64,000 nt of DNA, from NCBI RefSeq assembly GCF_001870205.1, contig NZ_CP017267.1:2034501-2098500 (forward strand), written 5' to 3'. The DNA is from Vagococcus teuberi (GTDB lineage: Bacteria > Bacillota > Bacilli > Lactobacillales > Vagococcaceae). Below, piece by piece: positions 53,151 through 62,813 of the stretch. The notes beneath the pieces were generated by a model. That model saw nothing but the letters and a program-made list of their open reading frames with translations, was not told the origin of the DNA and did not search any database. Both the position numbers and the translations under genes were made by a program. Every line of letters starts with the position of its first letter. The first letter of the stretch is position 1.

Positions 53151-56078
53151 CTAAGGTGAATCTTCCAACGTCCATAAAAGTTCCCCTGAGTAACTACCTT
53201 TTAAATTACCAGCCTCTTGCTTTAAGAATATGCCCGTGTCTTTATTTTTTAACTGTATGTGACTAAATAACTGATTATCTTTTTGTGTCTCAATAATAGT
53301 CGCTGATTGCCCTATACGTAAGGTATCTCCTAGTATATCTTTATAGATAACATTCCCTATAAAAGGAGACTTCTTCCCATTGACTTGTGTGATGCCTGAA
53401 GGTAGCGACGCTTTTAATTTCCACGTTGAATCTTGAATGGTATTTATAATAGAAAGAGACTTATCACTTGAATCACTCAATGGTGTTTCAGTGTCTTCTG
53501 CAGAGATAGTAACCGAACCAAAGTCTAATTTCTCAGCAATATCTTTAAATTTTAATTGCCCTTCGTATTCATAAATAATGGAAAAATCGTCATTTGGTAC
53601 AGTGTCTGACTTAGTCATTTCTTTATCATGTTGATAAATTTTGTAATCTGACACAATTACAGGATTATACCCTTCATAATTTAAAACTATTTTTTTATCA
53701 GAAATTAACTTATTTAAAACTTCTTCTATATTGTCTCCAATGGTTTCTTCATACACATCATTTTCTACTAGTGATTTAGTTTCTAAATCACTATAAATAG
53801 GTGTGTCCGTTCCCTTATATACTTGTTTAATAGTCATCTTAACGGTACTAGGCACCAAGGTAACTTTTATTATTTTGGTATAAGAGTTAACCTTTACAGG
53901 AATATCATACGTTTTATTTGGCTCCCAGTTGTTACTAGGTATAGTTATCAACATGTTACTTGGATCAGTCGACACATCTGTAATGGTGTTTCCCGATATA
54001 GCATATCCCTTTGTATTCCCATAATCCTTTGATAAGACGAACTCTCTTTTCTGACTGTCTGACGCGTTTACCCATGTTAGATAATCGATATCGTAGTCTT
54101 TTCCGAAAACATAACCATCTGTAATGTTTTCTCCTTTTGGATGTACAACCACTTTTGTTGATACGAGTGTTTTATTTCCCGCTTCATCAATAACGTTTAT
54201 ACCAATATCATGAACACCTAACTCATTGACCATCTTAGTTCGTTCAGCATCGCTATTGACAAATTCGACTGTCATCTTGTCATTTGTTGTGGTTTCGTCG
54301 CTATAAGTGGAAATACCATCCAATGGATTATTTAATTTAGTGGTACTTCCTAAATCAGCTTTTATTAATTTAGGTGTAGCTTTTGGTGGGATGGTATCTT
54401 TTACGGTAAATTTGATTTGAGTGGCTAGTCGTTTGTCTGTGTCCACTAAGTCAACAGTACCTATCGTTCCACCTTTAACTGTTGATAAATCCAAGTCTGC
54501 AAAGCGCCATGTCCCATCGTCTGTTGTTTGTGTCGTATAAGTCTTTCCATTTAAATTCAATGTTACAGTTGCATTTGACGCTGCTTTATCTAACTTCACG
54601 TTTCCTGGTAAATAATAACCTGTTGTACCGCTAAAGGTAGTATCCCCATTATTTAAAAAGGCTTGATCGGATTCATTGATAAATGTCGGATCTAGTACTA
54701 TCATAGGAAGCTCGACATTATTAGATATACGACTGTAATCGTTTATTTTAAATGTGTCAGGTGTTAATGTCGGATCAGACGAGCTAACGTTATTTGCACT
54801 ATTTATAGAGAAATTAAGCAATCTCATCCAGTCAACATTTTGCCAAATTCTTGTAGGATTTCCAATCCCTTTATCATCTTTAAGCCAAACACCAATACTT
54901 TGATCATATAAATATAAATTAGATTGTGGTGAATCAGGAAAAGCAAAGAAGAAATTACTCCTACCAAAGTAGCGCATATCCAACACATCAGGTTTATAAA
55001 CATATAAATTAGTATTGTAAGTAAATAATGTCCCATAAGTTGCTGTTTCATTAGTTGATGATACTTTAAACTTGGCTCCTTGATTGACATATATATTTGC
55101 TTGACCATTAAACGTACCAGCTTGATTATTATAAGGCGTCCCATTATTACTTTGAGATGCTGTTGTTCTTAAAGATGTTCCAACTGATGTCGCTTCTAAA
55201 CTTCCATCCACATTAATAATTGAAAAGTTTCCAATGTTATTAGCATAAGCTAAATAACCTCTGTTGTTATTTGCGTTATTAGTATTATTTAACACAACAT
55301 GGCTATTTTTACCAATGTATATCCTTCTGTCCCCTACTGCTTGAGACATTAATGTTGATCCACCATTAGTTTTATTAATATACGAATAAGCCTTGCCACC
55401 AAATGTTAAGTTAACGCCACCTTTTCCTTGACCAAATTCGTCAGGGTACCCATTTCCAAAAGAATAACCGTTAAAGTCGCCTAAAAACGTGATATTTCCA
55501 GCACGTATATTTTGTGCATAGGTCTCCACTGTTACTGTACCTAAAGAGAACACATTCGTTGCCAATCCAACAAAAAAGTTACCACCATTATCATTACTTT
55601 TATACGCTATGTCTTCAAATACAACATTTATATTTTTTTGATAAGAAACATTTAAAAAGGCCGAATTTTGAGTATCACGGCTTCCTGGACTTTGTGTAAC
55701 AGGTCCTCCGATGATTTTTCCATTAAATAATTTAAACTGATTTGTCGTACTATTTCCATCTATCGATAAATAACCGTTTGTCCCTGCATTTAATGTATGA
55801 CCATTTAGGTTTAATTCTTTATCGCCGTTAATAATGATACTACTGGTTATGGTCATATCATTTTGAAGTTCAATACTTACTTTAGAAGTGGAACTATTAA
55901 GTGCTGTACTTAATTCAGATAATGAACTAACCTTTGTTACGGTGTAATCATCGAACTCCGGAACATCTAAAGGGGCTTGATCAATTGTGTATGGCTCTCC
56001 TACCGCTTCAACAAAACTTGGATAAGATAAACTCCAAAAAAGAATAAGACTAAATACTATCACCCATGTTTTTTTCAA
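53151..56078 (-). CDS. Large surface protein: beta-helix (pectate-lyase-like) region plus C-terminal WxL domain
   Basis: A 975-residue secreted protein. Signal peptide 1-25. Residues about 45-420 are rich in Asn, Gly and short strands, beginning SELSTALNSSTSKVSIELQN and NLNGHTLNAG, the start of pectate-lyase-like adhesive domains. The middle holds Ig-like segments (KFTVKDTIPPKATPKLIKA, then LGVHDIGINVIDEAGNKT) and a MucBP-like stretch. The C-terminus is a WxL domain: STWKLKASLP and the final SGELLWTLEDSP. The start is TTG at 56078 with AAGGAG upstream. As the largest protein of the operon it is the probable ligand-binding or adhesive component. Confidence 0.88.
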   Translation of the reverse strand: MKKTWVIVFSLILFWSLSYPSFVEAVGEPYTIDQAPLDVPEFDDYTVTKVSSLSELSTALNSSTSKVSIELQNDMTITSSIIINGDKELNLNGHTLNAGTNGYLSIDGNSTTNQFKLFNGKIIGGPVTQSPGSRDTQNSAFLNVSYQKNINVVFEDIAYKSNDNGGNFFVGLATNVFSLGTVTVETYAQNIRAGNITFLGDFNGYSFGNGYPDEFGQGKGGVNLTFGGKAYSYINKTNGGSTLMSQAVGDRRIYIGKNSHVVLNNTNNANNNRGYLAYANNIGNFSIINVDGSLEATSVGTSLRTTASQSNNGTPYNNQAGTFNGQANIYVNQGAKFKVSSTNETATYGTLFTYNTNLYVYKPDVLDMRYFGRSNFFFAFPDSPQSNLYLYDQSIGVWLKDDKGIGNPTRIWQNVDWMRLLNFSINSANNVSSSDPTLTPDTFKINDYSRISNNVELPMIVLDPTFINESDQAFLNNGDTTFSGTTGYYLPGNVKLDKAASNATVTLNLNGKTYTTQTTDDGTWRFADLDLSTVKGGTIGTVDLVDTDKRLATQIKFTVKDTIPPKATPKLIKADLGSTTKLNNPLDGISTYSDETTTNDKMTVEFVNSDAERTKMVNELGVHDIGINVIDEAGNKTLVSTKVVVHPKGENITDGYVFGKDYDIDYLTWVNASDSQKREFVLSKDYGNTKGYAISGNTITDVSTDPSNMLITIPSNNWEPNKTYDIPVKVNSYTKIIKVTLVPSTVKMTIKQVYKGTDTPIYSDLETKSLVENDVYEETIGDNIEEVLNKLISDKKIVLNYEGYNPVIVSDYKIYQHDKEMTKSDTVPNDDFSIIYEYEGQLKFKDIAEKLDFGSVTISAEDTETPLSDSSDKSLSIINTIQDSTWKLKASLPSGITQVNGKKSPFIGNVIYKDILGDTLRIGQSATIIETQKDNQLFSHIQLKNKDTGIFLKQEAGNLKGSYSGELLWTLEDSP

Positions 56079-56084
56079 TCTTTT

Positions 56085-57233
56085 CTACTCCTTTCTATCA
56101 GATTTTCTACTCCTTTTTTTACTTCCTCCTTTATGACCACCTTTTGTTTTATGACCTGTAGCATGAGAACCTCTTTTCGCTTTTTTTTGTTGCTGTTTTA
56201 ATTTCGCTCTATGTCGTAAAACTAAGACTAATAAAATCAAAGATAAAAGGATAAATATGGCAATGATTAGAATATATAACCAATACGGTTTTTCTGGTTC
56301 TTCTAGTTCTACTGCCTCTTTGTTTAACTTGTTACTCTCATCCTTAGTAATCGTAAAATCTTTAGTAAATTGCCACTTTTTAGTACCCGATGTTGCTAAC
56401 AGAGATAACGTATATTCTCCTGGATCTAATCGCTCGTTATTCCACATAATAGGGTAGTCAAAATTAGAGTTAGGTGCCATCTCTAACCCCTTTTTAGTAT
56501 CACTTTTTAAAATTTCTTTTTTTCCTTTTTCAGTCACTTTGGCTTCTACTGTCATATCTCCAAACATAGTTGGTTCCGTATTCTGTAAATTAGCTGTAAC
56601 TGCTGTACGATAAGACACTAAATCAGGTTTTACCTCATTCAGTACCACTTCAGGTTTTACCGTTTCCTCACTTTCTCTTAACATAACCGCTTTAACCAGT
56701 TGAAATTTATTAACAATTTTTACCCCTCCAGATGCGGAATTATCTGTTCCTTGTTCAGATTCAACCACATCTACCAAAAAACCACCGAGAATCATTCCTT
56801 TGAATGGCTCTTTAGGAACCGTCATCTCAAACCTAACCTCTTCGCTTTTACCAGCCGGCACGGTTACTTGCTTTTCCTTCTCAACCAAACTTGTAAAAGG
56901 TATTTTTAGATTAGAATCGTACTTGTAATCTTTATCTTGTCTAGAGTAGTCAATAACACCATTTTGATTGGTAATAGCATTTGTTGGCGTCACTCGTAAT
57001 GTTTTTTCCTCTTTGCCAGTGTTGCTCACAATCACTGTTAATGTTTCTTTTTGACTTGGTTCAACCAATAAATCATAATATGTTGCTTGCTTATCTATTT
57101 GGTTAGATACCGGTTTGACAGATATGGTATACGTTAAATCCTCGTTTGAAGCTTTCACAACATCTGCGTAAATAAATGGTATAACCATTAAAACCAATAG
57201 CCCTATTTTTTTAATTAACCTTTTGAATTCCAC
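56085..57233 (-). CDS. DUF916/DUF3324 WxL-anchor protein (CscA-like)
   Basis: A 382-residue protein with a signal peptide (to about residue 28), a DUF916 domain (residues 30-150, YTISVKPVSNQIDKQATYYDL), a DUF3324 domain (to about 315), a membrane helix (WLYILIIAIFILLSLILLVL) and a Lys/Arg/Gly-rich cytoplasmic tail. Such proteins bind peptidoglycan through DUF916 and WxL partners through DUF3324, so it tethers the complex to the membrane. The start is GTG at 57233 with AGGGG upstream. It is the first gene of the operon, and the stop lies six bases before the next start. Confidence 0.93.
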   Translation of the reverse strand: MEFKRLIKKIGLLVLMVIPFIYADVVKASNEDLTYTISVKPVSNQIDKQATYYDLLVEPSQKETLTVIVSNTGKEEKTLRVTPTNAITNQNGVIDYSRQDKDYKYDSNLKIPFTSLVEKEKQVTVPAGKSEEVRFEMTVPKEPFKGMILGGFLVDVVESEQGTDNSASGGVKIVNKFQLVKAVMLRESEETVKPEVVLNEVKPDLVSYRTAVTANLQNTEPTMFGDMTVEAKVTEKGKKEILKSDTKKGLEMAPNSNFDYPIMWNNERLDPGEYTLSLLATSGTKKWQFTKDFTITKDESNKLNKEAVELEEPEKPYWLYILIIAIFILLSLILLVLVLRHRAKLKQQQKKAKRGSHATGHKTKGGHKGGSKKRSRKSDRKE

Positions 57234-57593
57234 TTTTCGTACCCCTTTTTTATTTTTTTCCCTTTTAAAGAGACTTCAAACCCGCTTCATATATAATGAA
57301 TACACCCCTCCAAACTAGAAAAATAGATTTTTCATAAACGAAAATTAGTTATGATATTCTTTAATCACTTATTATTATATTAATAAAACCAAATAAATTA
57401 AAAAATCATAAAAAACACAATATATACATATATAGTACACTATTTTTATTTTTTTATCATTTATTAACATTTTAAACCATAAAGATAACAACAAATAATA
57501 AAAAATGTTCAATTAATGGACTTATTATATTTTTAAATTTTGGTTTTATTAACATATAACACTAACATGATAGTTTTATATATAAAACATAAT
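57234..57593. other. AT-rich intergenic region upstream of the WxL operon
   Basis: No gene is seen. The WxL operon promoter should lie in 57240-57420 on the minus strand; there are several TATAAT-like boxes (for example TATATA near 57290), but none has a convincing -35 element. The rest is AT-rich sequence without clear structure. Confidence 0.5.
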
Positions 57594-57646
57594 AAAAAAA
57601 CACTTGTTACCTAATTAAACATAATTAAATAACAAGTGTTTTTTTA
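57594..57646. terminator. Bidirectional terminator below the ferrochelatase operon
   Basis: AAAAAAACACTTGTTA pairs perfectly with TAACAAGTGTTTTTTT around a 20-base loop. It lies about 130 bases after the acetyltransferase stop on the minus strand, with T-runs in both directions. Confidence 0.85.
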
Positions 57647-57772
57647 TTAGACCATGGGTGACATAATAAGTTTTTTCTTATTCTTGTAAAAAGCAATCAT
57701 ACTAACTTTATTTACTAAAATAGTCACTGGGCCAAACATTTCTTCTATTTTTATAATGACGACTTTAACATC

Positions 57773-58270
57773 TTATTCAAATGTTTTTCCTAGTATATCT
57801 AAACTATATAACGCATCATCCATATTGGCTATATTAGGTAGATGGGCCCATTGTTCAAAGCCATTTCTAAAAAATAGTTTTTGACTGGCTTCATTATGAT
57901 GAAACACATAGGCCATAATCGTGGTAACCTGACACGTTTTAAGCTGTGAAAATACCCAATCTAATGCTTTTTGTCCGAGTCTTTGTCCTTGATAATTTTC
58001 ATCAATGTATAAACTAATTTCAGCTGTTGCCTTAAAAGCTGGTCGTCCATAAAAATCCTCTAGCGCAACCCACCCAACAATGACTTCTTTTTTCTTCATT
58101 ATCCATAATGGTCGTGTCGTTTGATTATAAGACTCAAACCAAATTTTTTTTGATTCCACTGTTACAGGATTTGTGTCAGCTGTTGAAATACGTGTTGGAA
58201 CTGCTTGATTATAAATCTCAATAATTTTTGGTAAATCCTGACGTGTGGCATATGAAAATGTTACTGTCAT
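57773..58270 (-). CDS. GNAT-family N-acetyltransferase (phosphinothricin acetyltransferase-like)
   Basis: A 165-residue acetyltransferase. The acetyl-CoA pyrophosphate loop reads NYQGQRLGQKALDW, and the start TVTFSYATRQDLPKIIEIYNQAV together with the TRPLWIMKKKEVIVGWVAL block is typical of the Pat/Bar subgroup. Substrates of chromosomal members are often amino acid analogues or methionine sulfoximine; here it is unknown. It lies 13 bases after the ferrochelatase gene. The start has AGGAGGTC upstream. Confidence 0.88.
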   Translation of the reverse strand: MTVTFSYATRQDLPKIIEIYNQAVPTRISTADTNPVTVESKKIWFESYNQTTRPLWIMKKKEVIVGWVALEDFYGRPAFKATAEISLYIDENYQGQRLGQKALDWVFSQLKTCQVTTIMAYVFHHNEASQKLFFRNGFEQWAHLPNIANMDDALYSLDILGKTFE

Positions 58271-58283
58271 AAATGACCTCCTT

Positions 58284-59228
58284 CTAATTGTTTATAATCT
58301 CTTTGACAATGTCTGCAAACGTTTTATCTGCATTAAATGGTGGTAAATAAATAAACTCTGTTCCACCATTTTCTAAAAAATATCCCTTGTTTTCTTCTTC
58401 TAATTCTTCTATTGTTTCTAAACAATCCACCACAAATCCTGGTGCGACAACTAATACCTTTTTCACTCCTTGATGAGGTAATTCTTTTAATGTGGTATCT
58501 GTCGCAGGGGTTAACCATTCATTTGGTCCGAATTTCGACTGGTACGTTTGAACAAATGGGACGTCACTACCGACTTTTCCCATGATTTTTTGTGTGGTCA
58601 CTTCGCATTCTTTGGGGTATGTATCACCATCTTCAACATACGATACAGGTATGCCATGATAGGATAAAACAATCTTATCAATGTCGTGACGTGACAAACT
58701 TTCTTTAATCTTTTCAGCATAATAAGACGTGTATAACTCATTATTATAATAAGAACGAATAAATCGAATATCAATGATATTATCCGTTCCTATAAAATAA
58801 CGCATCACACGATCAAAAACAGAGCCGACTGTTGATCCAGAATACTGTGGGTACATTGGAATAATAGTCACATATTCTACCCCTTTTTTTAACAACTTGT
58901 CTAATGCCTGTTCAATCGTTGGTTCACTATAAGACATCCCTACTTCAACTTCCCAATCAGGAAATAACTTTGCCACATTATCTCGTTGTGCCAAGGTGTA
59001 GTTTAATAATGGAAATCCGTCTTCTGTCCAAATCGATTGATATAACTTAGCTGACTTTTTGGGGCGTGTATTTAAAATAATACCCCGTAATACCGGTTGC
59101 CATAAGAATGGGTGTGTCTTGATAACACGTCTATCTGATAAAAAAACTCGCAAATATTTTTTTACTTCCTGTGGTGTCGCTTCTTTGGGTGTTCCTAAAT
59201 TTATCAACAATATCCCTTTCTTCTTCAT
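58284..59228 (-). CDS. hemH: Ferrochelatase (coproporphyrin or protoporphyrin type)
   Basis: A 314-residue enzyme that inserts ferrous iron into a porphyrin. LINLGTPKEATPQEVKKYLR at the start, the metal-site His in LSYHGIPVSYVEDGD, and the distal E-rich block IEELEEENKGYFLENGG fit the family; in Firmicutes the substrate is usually coproporphyrin III (CpfC). No other haem-synthesis gene is in the window, so the cell may finish an imported or partner-supplied porphyrin. The start has AGGAGGAGTT upstream. Confidence 0.92.
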   Translation of the reverse strand: MKKKGILLINLGTPKEATPQEVKKYLRVFLSDRRVIKTHPFLWQPVLRGIILNTRPKKSAKLYQSIWTEDGFPLLNYTLAQRDNVAKLFPDWEVEVGMSYSEPTIEQALDKLLKKGVEYVTIIPMYPQYSGSTVGSVFDRVMRYFIGTDNIIDIRFIRSYYNNELYTSYYAEKIKESLSRHDIDKIVLSYHGIPVSYVEDGDTYPKECEVTTQKIMGKVGSDVPFVQTYQSKFGPNEWLTPATDTTLKELPHQGVKKVLVVAPGFVVDCLETIEELEEENKGYFLENGGTEFIYLPPFNADKTFADIVKEIINN

Positions 59229-59295
59229 CCTAACTCCTCCTGATTAGTGGTTAATAGTCTATCATATTTTTGTTTTATTCGCACGATTTATGAGA

Positions 59296-60219
59296 TTAAT
59301 CATATACCTCAAATCCAAAATGTTTAATGTGTTGCTTCAACAACTTAATATAGGTTTGTGCCACTTGACTTAGTTCAATTTTTTTATGACGTAAATACCC
59401 TAACATCATAGTCTCATCCACATCAAGTGGAATTGCCACAATCTTTTCATCATTCAACTCACTACTAATAATCCCTGAACTAATTGTGTAGCCATTTAAT
59501 CCAATCATTAAGTTAAAAATGGTGGCCCGATCACTTATTTGAATGTGCTTTTTATGAGGTAGCGTACTCAATATTTCTTCTGAAAAATAAAAAGAATTGG
59601 TTTCACCTTGTTCATAAGACAAATAAGGATAGTCCTCCAAATCCTCTAGTGTTAACTTTGATTGTTTAGTTAGTGGATTATCCCGTCCGACAAATACATG
59701 AGGTTTGGCATCAAATAGTGGCACAAACGTCAAATCTTTTTCAGAAATCAAGCGTTTTAACACTGTTTTATTAAAGTCATTCAAATAAATCACACCTAAC
59801 TCACTACGAAATGTCTGCACATCATTTAGCGTGTTTTCAGTGATGGTCTCTCGTAATGTAAAATGATATTCATCTTTTCCAACTTCTTTGACTAACTCAA
59901 CAAAGGCATGAACGACAAACGCATAATGTTGAGCAGATACACTGAAAGTTCGTTTTCTTGTTGTGTCTTGTTTAAAACGACCATTTAGTAAGTTGACTTG
60001 ATCAAGAATCATCCGTGAATAGTTCATAAACTCTCGTCCCTCACTCGTCAACGTAATCCCTACCTTGCTACGATAAAATAATTGCATATTGTACTCTTTT
60101 TCTAACTCTTTCATCGCTTGTGACAAACTCGGTTGGCTAATAAATAATTGCTTTGCTGCTTCATTTATTGATCCTGTTTCCGCTATTTTTTCTAAGTATT
60201 CTAACTGTTGGATGCGCAT
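59296..60219 (-). CDS. LysR-type regulator divergent from the MetE-like gene
   Basis: A 307-residue LysR-family regulator. The N-terminal helix-turn-helix is TGSINEAAKQLFISQPSLSQ, followed by the effector domain (FSVSAQHYAFVVHAFVELV). The start has AAGGAGGTCAC upstream. It is divergent from the methyltransferase gene at 60337 across about 117 bases, so it probably controls it, as MetR/CmbR-type regulators control methionine genes. The spacer is very AT-rich, and I cannot fix the T-N11-A operator. Confidence 0.88.
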   Translation of the reverse strand: MRIQQLEYLEKIAETGSINEAAKQLFISQPSLSQAMKELEKEYNMQLFYRSKVGITLTSEGREFMNYSRMILDQVNLLNGRFKQDTTRKRTFSVSAQHYAFVVHAFVELVKEVGKDEYHFTLRETITENTLNDVQTFRSELGVIYLNDFNKTVLKRLISEKDLTFVPLFDAKPHVFVGRDNPLTKQSKLTLEDLEDYPYLSYEQGETNSFYFSEEILSTLPHKKHIQISDRATIFNLMIGLNGYTISSGIISSELNDEKIVAIPLDVDETMMLGYLRHKKIELSQVAQTYIKLLKQHIKHFGFEVYD

Positions 60220-60336
60220 AGTGACCTCCTTAAGTTATAGTTTTTACCTATTATATCACTAAATTATTATATATTATCTATTTTTAATAAATGTTGTTAC
60301 AATACGTTCAACACTTAAAAAACGGAGGGATTTTTT

Positions 60337-61509
60337 ATGACATTATCAAAATTTCAATTAGTTGGATCATTACTTAGACCAAAAAATTTATTAGCATACA
60401 AAGAACAAATCGAAGCGCGTGATGATATTACCTATCCTTTTTATGAAGATTTTACTGGTTATCAAGAAGTCGAAGCACAAGCTATCAAAGACGTTGTCAA
60501 AGAACAAATCAATCATGGGATTGATATTGTGACAGACGGTGAATTTTCAAAAGCACTATGGCATCTTGACTTTTTATGGGGATTAACTGGTGTGGAGCGT
60601 TTTATCACAGATCATGGTTATGCGTTTAAAGATCATGATGGGGAACATTTTGAAACACGTAAAGATATTGGAATTCGTATCGTGGCTCCTTTAAGCGGTA
60701 AAAACCACCATTTCCTTAAAATTTTTAAAGAAGTCAAAAAAGACGCTGGTAACACTCAAGCAAAATTAACTGTATGGGGCGCTGCTCATGCCTTTACAGA
60801 ACTGACAGTATTTAATGGATTATATGGTGACGGGCAAGTTTATAAAACACAAGATGATTTGAAAACAGGCTTGATTAATGCTTACAAAGAATTTCTAACA
60901 GAGTTTAAAGAAATTGGTGGTGAAATTGTCCAATTTGATGATTGTTTATGGACACTATTCTCTTCAGATAACCAAGATAGTTTCTTCGCTGAAGGAAATG
61001 AAAGTTTAGAAGATTTAGCTGATACATTTATTGCCATTAACAATGAAGTGGCTGATTTTGGTCATTCATTAGGACTGAAAGTTTGGACACATAACTGTCG
61101 TGGAAATTATCAAAGTCGTCATGCTGCTGGTGGTAGTTACCAAACGATTGCGAAAAAATTCTTAGGCGAGCAACACTATGACCGTTTCTTCTTAGAGTGG
61201 GATGATGAACGTGTAGGAGATATCTCAGCTTTAGAAGCTTTAAAAGATAAGCCAAATGTGGAAGTAGTATTAGGTTTACTATCAAGTAAAACAGCTACTT
61301 TAGATGATGAAACAAGAATCTATCAATTACTCGAAAAAGCGAGTCAAATTTTACCAAAAGAAAGATTACTTTTATCTCATCAATGTGGATTTGCGTCATG
61401 TGATTGTGGAAATGAATTAACCCAAGCACAACAATGGGCAAAAATTAATCAAGGACAAAAAATCGCAAAAAAATTCTGGTCTGATAGCTATGTAAATCAA
61501 TATAATTAG
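60337..61509 (+). CDS. MetE-like cobalamin-independent methyltransferase (YxjG/YxjH type)
   Basis: A 390-residue protein corresponding to the catalytic C-terminal half of MetE, which transfers a methyl group to homocysteine. The zinc-ligand blocks are WTHNCRGNY and HQCGFASCDCGNELT. It lacks the MetE N-terminal half and therefore belongs to the short YxjG/YxjH group, whose methyl donor is uncertain. The start is ATG with CGGAGGGA upstream. It ends at a bidirectional terminator and is convergent with the esterase gene. Confidence 0.88.
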   Translation: MTLSKFQLVGSLLRPKNLLAYKEQIEARDDITYPFYEDFTGYQEVEAQAIKDVVKEQINHGIDIVTDGEFSKALWHLDFLWGLTGVERFITDHGYAFKDHDGEHFETRKDIGIRIVAPLSGKNHHFLKIFKEVKKDAGNTQAKLTVWGAAHAFTELTVFNGLYGDGQVYKTQDDLKTGLINAYKEFLTEFKEIGGEIVQFDDCLWTLFSSDNQDSFFAEGNESLEDLADTFIAINNEVADFGHSLGLKVWTHNCRGNYQSRHAAGGSYQTIAKKFLGEQHYDRFFLEWDDERVGDISALEALKDKPNVEVVLGLLSSKTATLDDETRIYQLLEKASQILPKERLLLSHQCGFASCDCGNELTQAQQWAKINQGQKIAKKFWSDSYVNQYN

Positions 61510-61547
61510 AATAAAACAACCCACTATATTAATCCTTCACCACTATA

Positions 61548-61580
61548 AAAACGAGCAATGATTATTCATGCTCGTTTTGT
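61548..61580. terminator. Bidirectional terminator between convergent genes
   Basis: AAAACGAGCA (61548-61557) pairs with TGCTCGTTTT (61569-61578), followed by GTTTT. It serves the MetE-like gene and the mhq-like operon. Confidence 0.85.
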
Positions 61581-62179
61581 TTTATTATCCGATGCAACCA
61601 TTTTTTGGCTTTTTCAACTTCTAAATAGGTCAATTGATGCGTTAATGTCCACTCTGATAGGATATTCGCATGAAATCTTCGAAATAAAGTCAAAACTCGT
61701 TGACTTTCCTCAATGGGAACAATACTATCTTGTGTTCCTAATGTGACAAATAATTCTGTTTGACTTAAATCGTGATCCTCTAAAACATCTATTGGGTACA
61801 TAGGATGAAATAATACTGCTCTTTGATACTTATCAGGGTAGTTAAGCAATAACTTAATAGCGATATTTGCACCATTAGAATAACCAACTAAGACAATCTC
61901 TTGAGTAGTTAACTGACTCTTTTGCAAAAGCTCACTAATAAACCTATGTAAGTCGTTTGCACGCATTTCTAAATCTACTTCATCATAAACACCGTCACTT
62001 ACTCGACTAAAAAAGCGAGACTGACCTTGTTCCAATACTTCTCCTCTAATACCTATTAATGTCGCATCTGACATTAAGTCTTTACCAACATCCAATAAAG
62101 ATGATTCATTTCCACCTGTTCCGTGTAATAGTATTAAAACCGGCTGTTCCTTACCGCCATATTTAATTGTATAATTCAT
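61562..62179 (-). CDS. Carboxylesterase-type alpha/beta hydrolase (MhqD-like)
   Basis: A 205-residue serine hydrolase. The oxyanion region is LLHGTGGNESSL, the nucleophile elbow is VGYSNGANIA, and the acid and His are in LGTQDSIVPI and the C-terminal TLTHQLT. It resembles the predicted esterase MhqD, which in Bacillus accompanies the ring-cleaving dioxygenase MhqE. It is the last gene of a four-gene operon with a flavin reductase and two dioxygenase-like proteins. The start has AAGGGAGATAAA upstream. Its substrate is unknown. Confidence 0.85.
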   Translation of the reverse strand: MNYTIKYGGKEQPVLILLHGTGGNESSLLDVGKDLMSDATLIGIRGEVLEQGQSRFFSRVSDGVYDEVDLEMRANDLHRFISELLQKSQLTTQEIVLVGYSNGANIAIKLLLNYPDKYQRAVLFHPMYPIDVLEDHDLSQTELFVTLGTQDSIVPIEESQRVLTLFRRFHANILSEWTLTHQLTYLEVEKAKKWLHRIIKQNEHE

Positions 62180-62193
62180 CGTATTTATCTCCC

Positions 62194-62802
62194 TTAAACC
62201 GGTCGTTCAATTGTGATGACCTCTCCTATTTTGGCATAATCATTTCCTGCAAGACGACTCATTGGACGTAACTTTTTAAAATCAATTCTACCATGATCGT
62301 ATAATGTATCATCAATATGATAATAATTAACTGATAATAACAATAAATCAGCTGTCACTTGATGGTCATCTTTTATTTCAATATGTTGATACAACGTCAC
62401 TTCCATCTTGATTTGAAGCTCTGACAACATTGGTACTGATATACTTTTAGCTTGATTTAATGTAAAATTCGTCAAGCTCAACTCGCTCTCATCTGAGCTA
62501 AAACTAGTCGCAGTTTGATTAATATCTTTGATATAAGACTCTTCAGCTATATGTACCACAGCTTCCTTACTTGTCACAATATGATGTGCTGTATCTTTCA
62601 TCTGACCATTTTGTCGTTGAATCGATAACGAAATAATCGGTGGATTAGAGGTTACAATATTAAAATAACTAAATGGTGCAATGTTTAGTGTCCCATCCTT
62701 CGCTAGACTCGTAACAACTGCGACCGGTCTAGGAATGATTGAGCCAATCAGCATTTTATAATTTTCTCGTTCACTCATGGTGTTTGGATTTAGTGATAAC
62801 AT
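62194..62802 (-). CDS. Flavin reductase-like FMN-binding protein
   Basis: A 202-residue protein of the flavin reductase-like family. Conserved blocks are MLIGSIIPRPVAVVTSLAKD and NIAPFSYFNIVTSNPPIISLS, which form the split beta-barrel FMN site. It probably supplies reduced flavin or reduces quinones. It lies 14 bases upstream of the esterase gene and 11 bases downstream of the dioxygenase-like gene. The start has AGGAGGAAAAGAG upstream. Confidence 0.9.
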   Translation of the reverse strand: MLSLNPNTMSERENYKMLIGSIIPRPVAVVTSLAKDGTLNIAPFSYFNIVTSNPPIISLSIQRQNGQMKDTAHHIVTSKEAVVHIAEESYIKDINQTATSFSSDESELSLTNFTLNQAKSISVPMLSELQIKMEVTLYQHIEIKDDHQVTADLLLLSVNYYHIDDTLYDHGRIDFKKLRPMSRLAGNDYAKIGEVITIERPV

Positions 62803-62813
62803 CTCTTTTCCTC

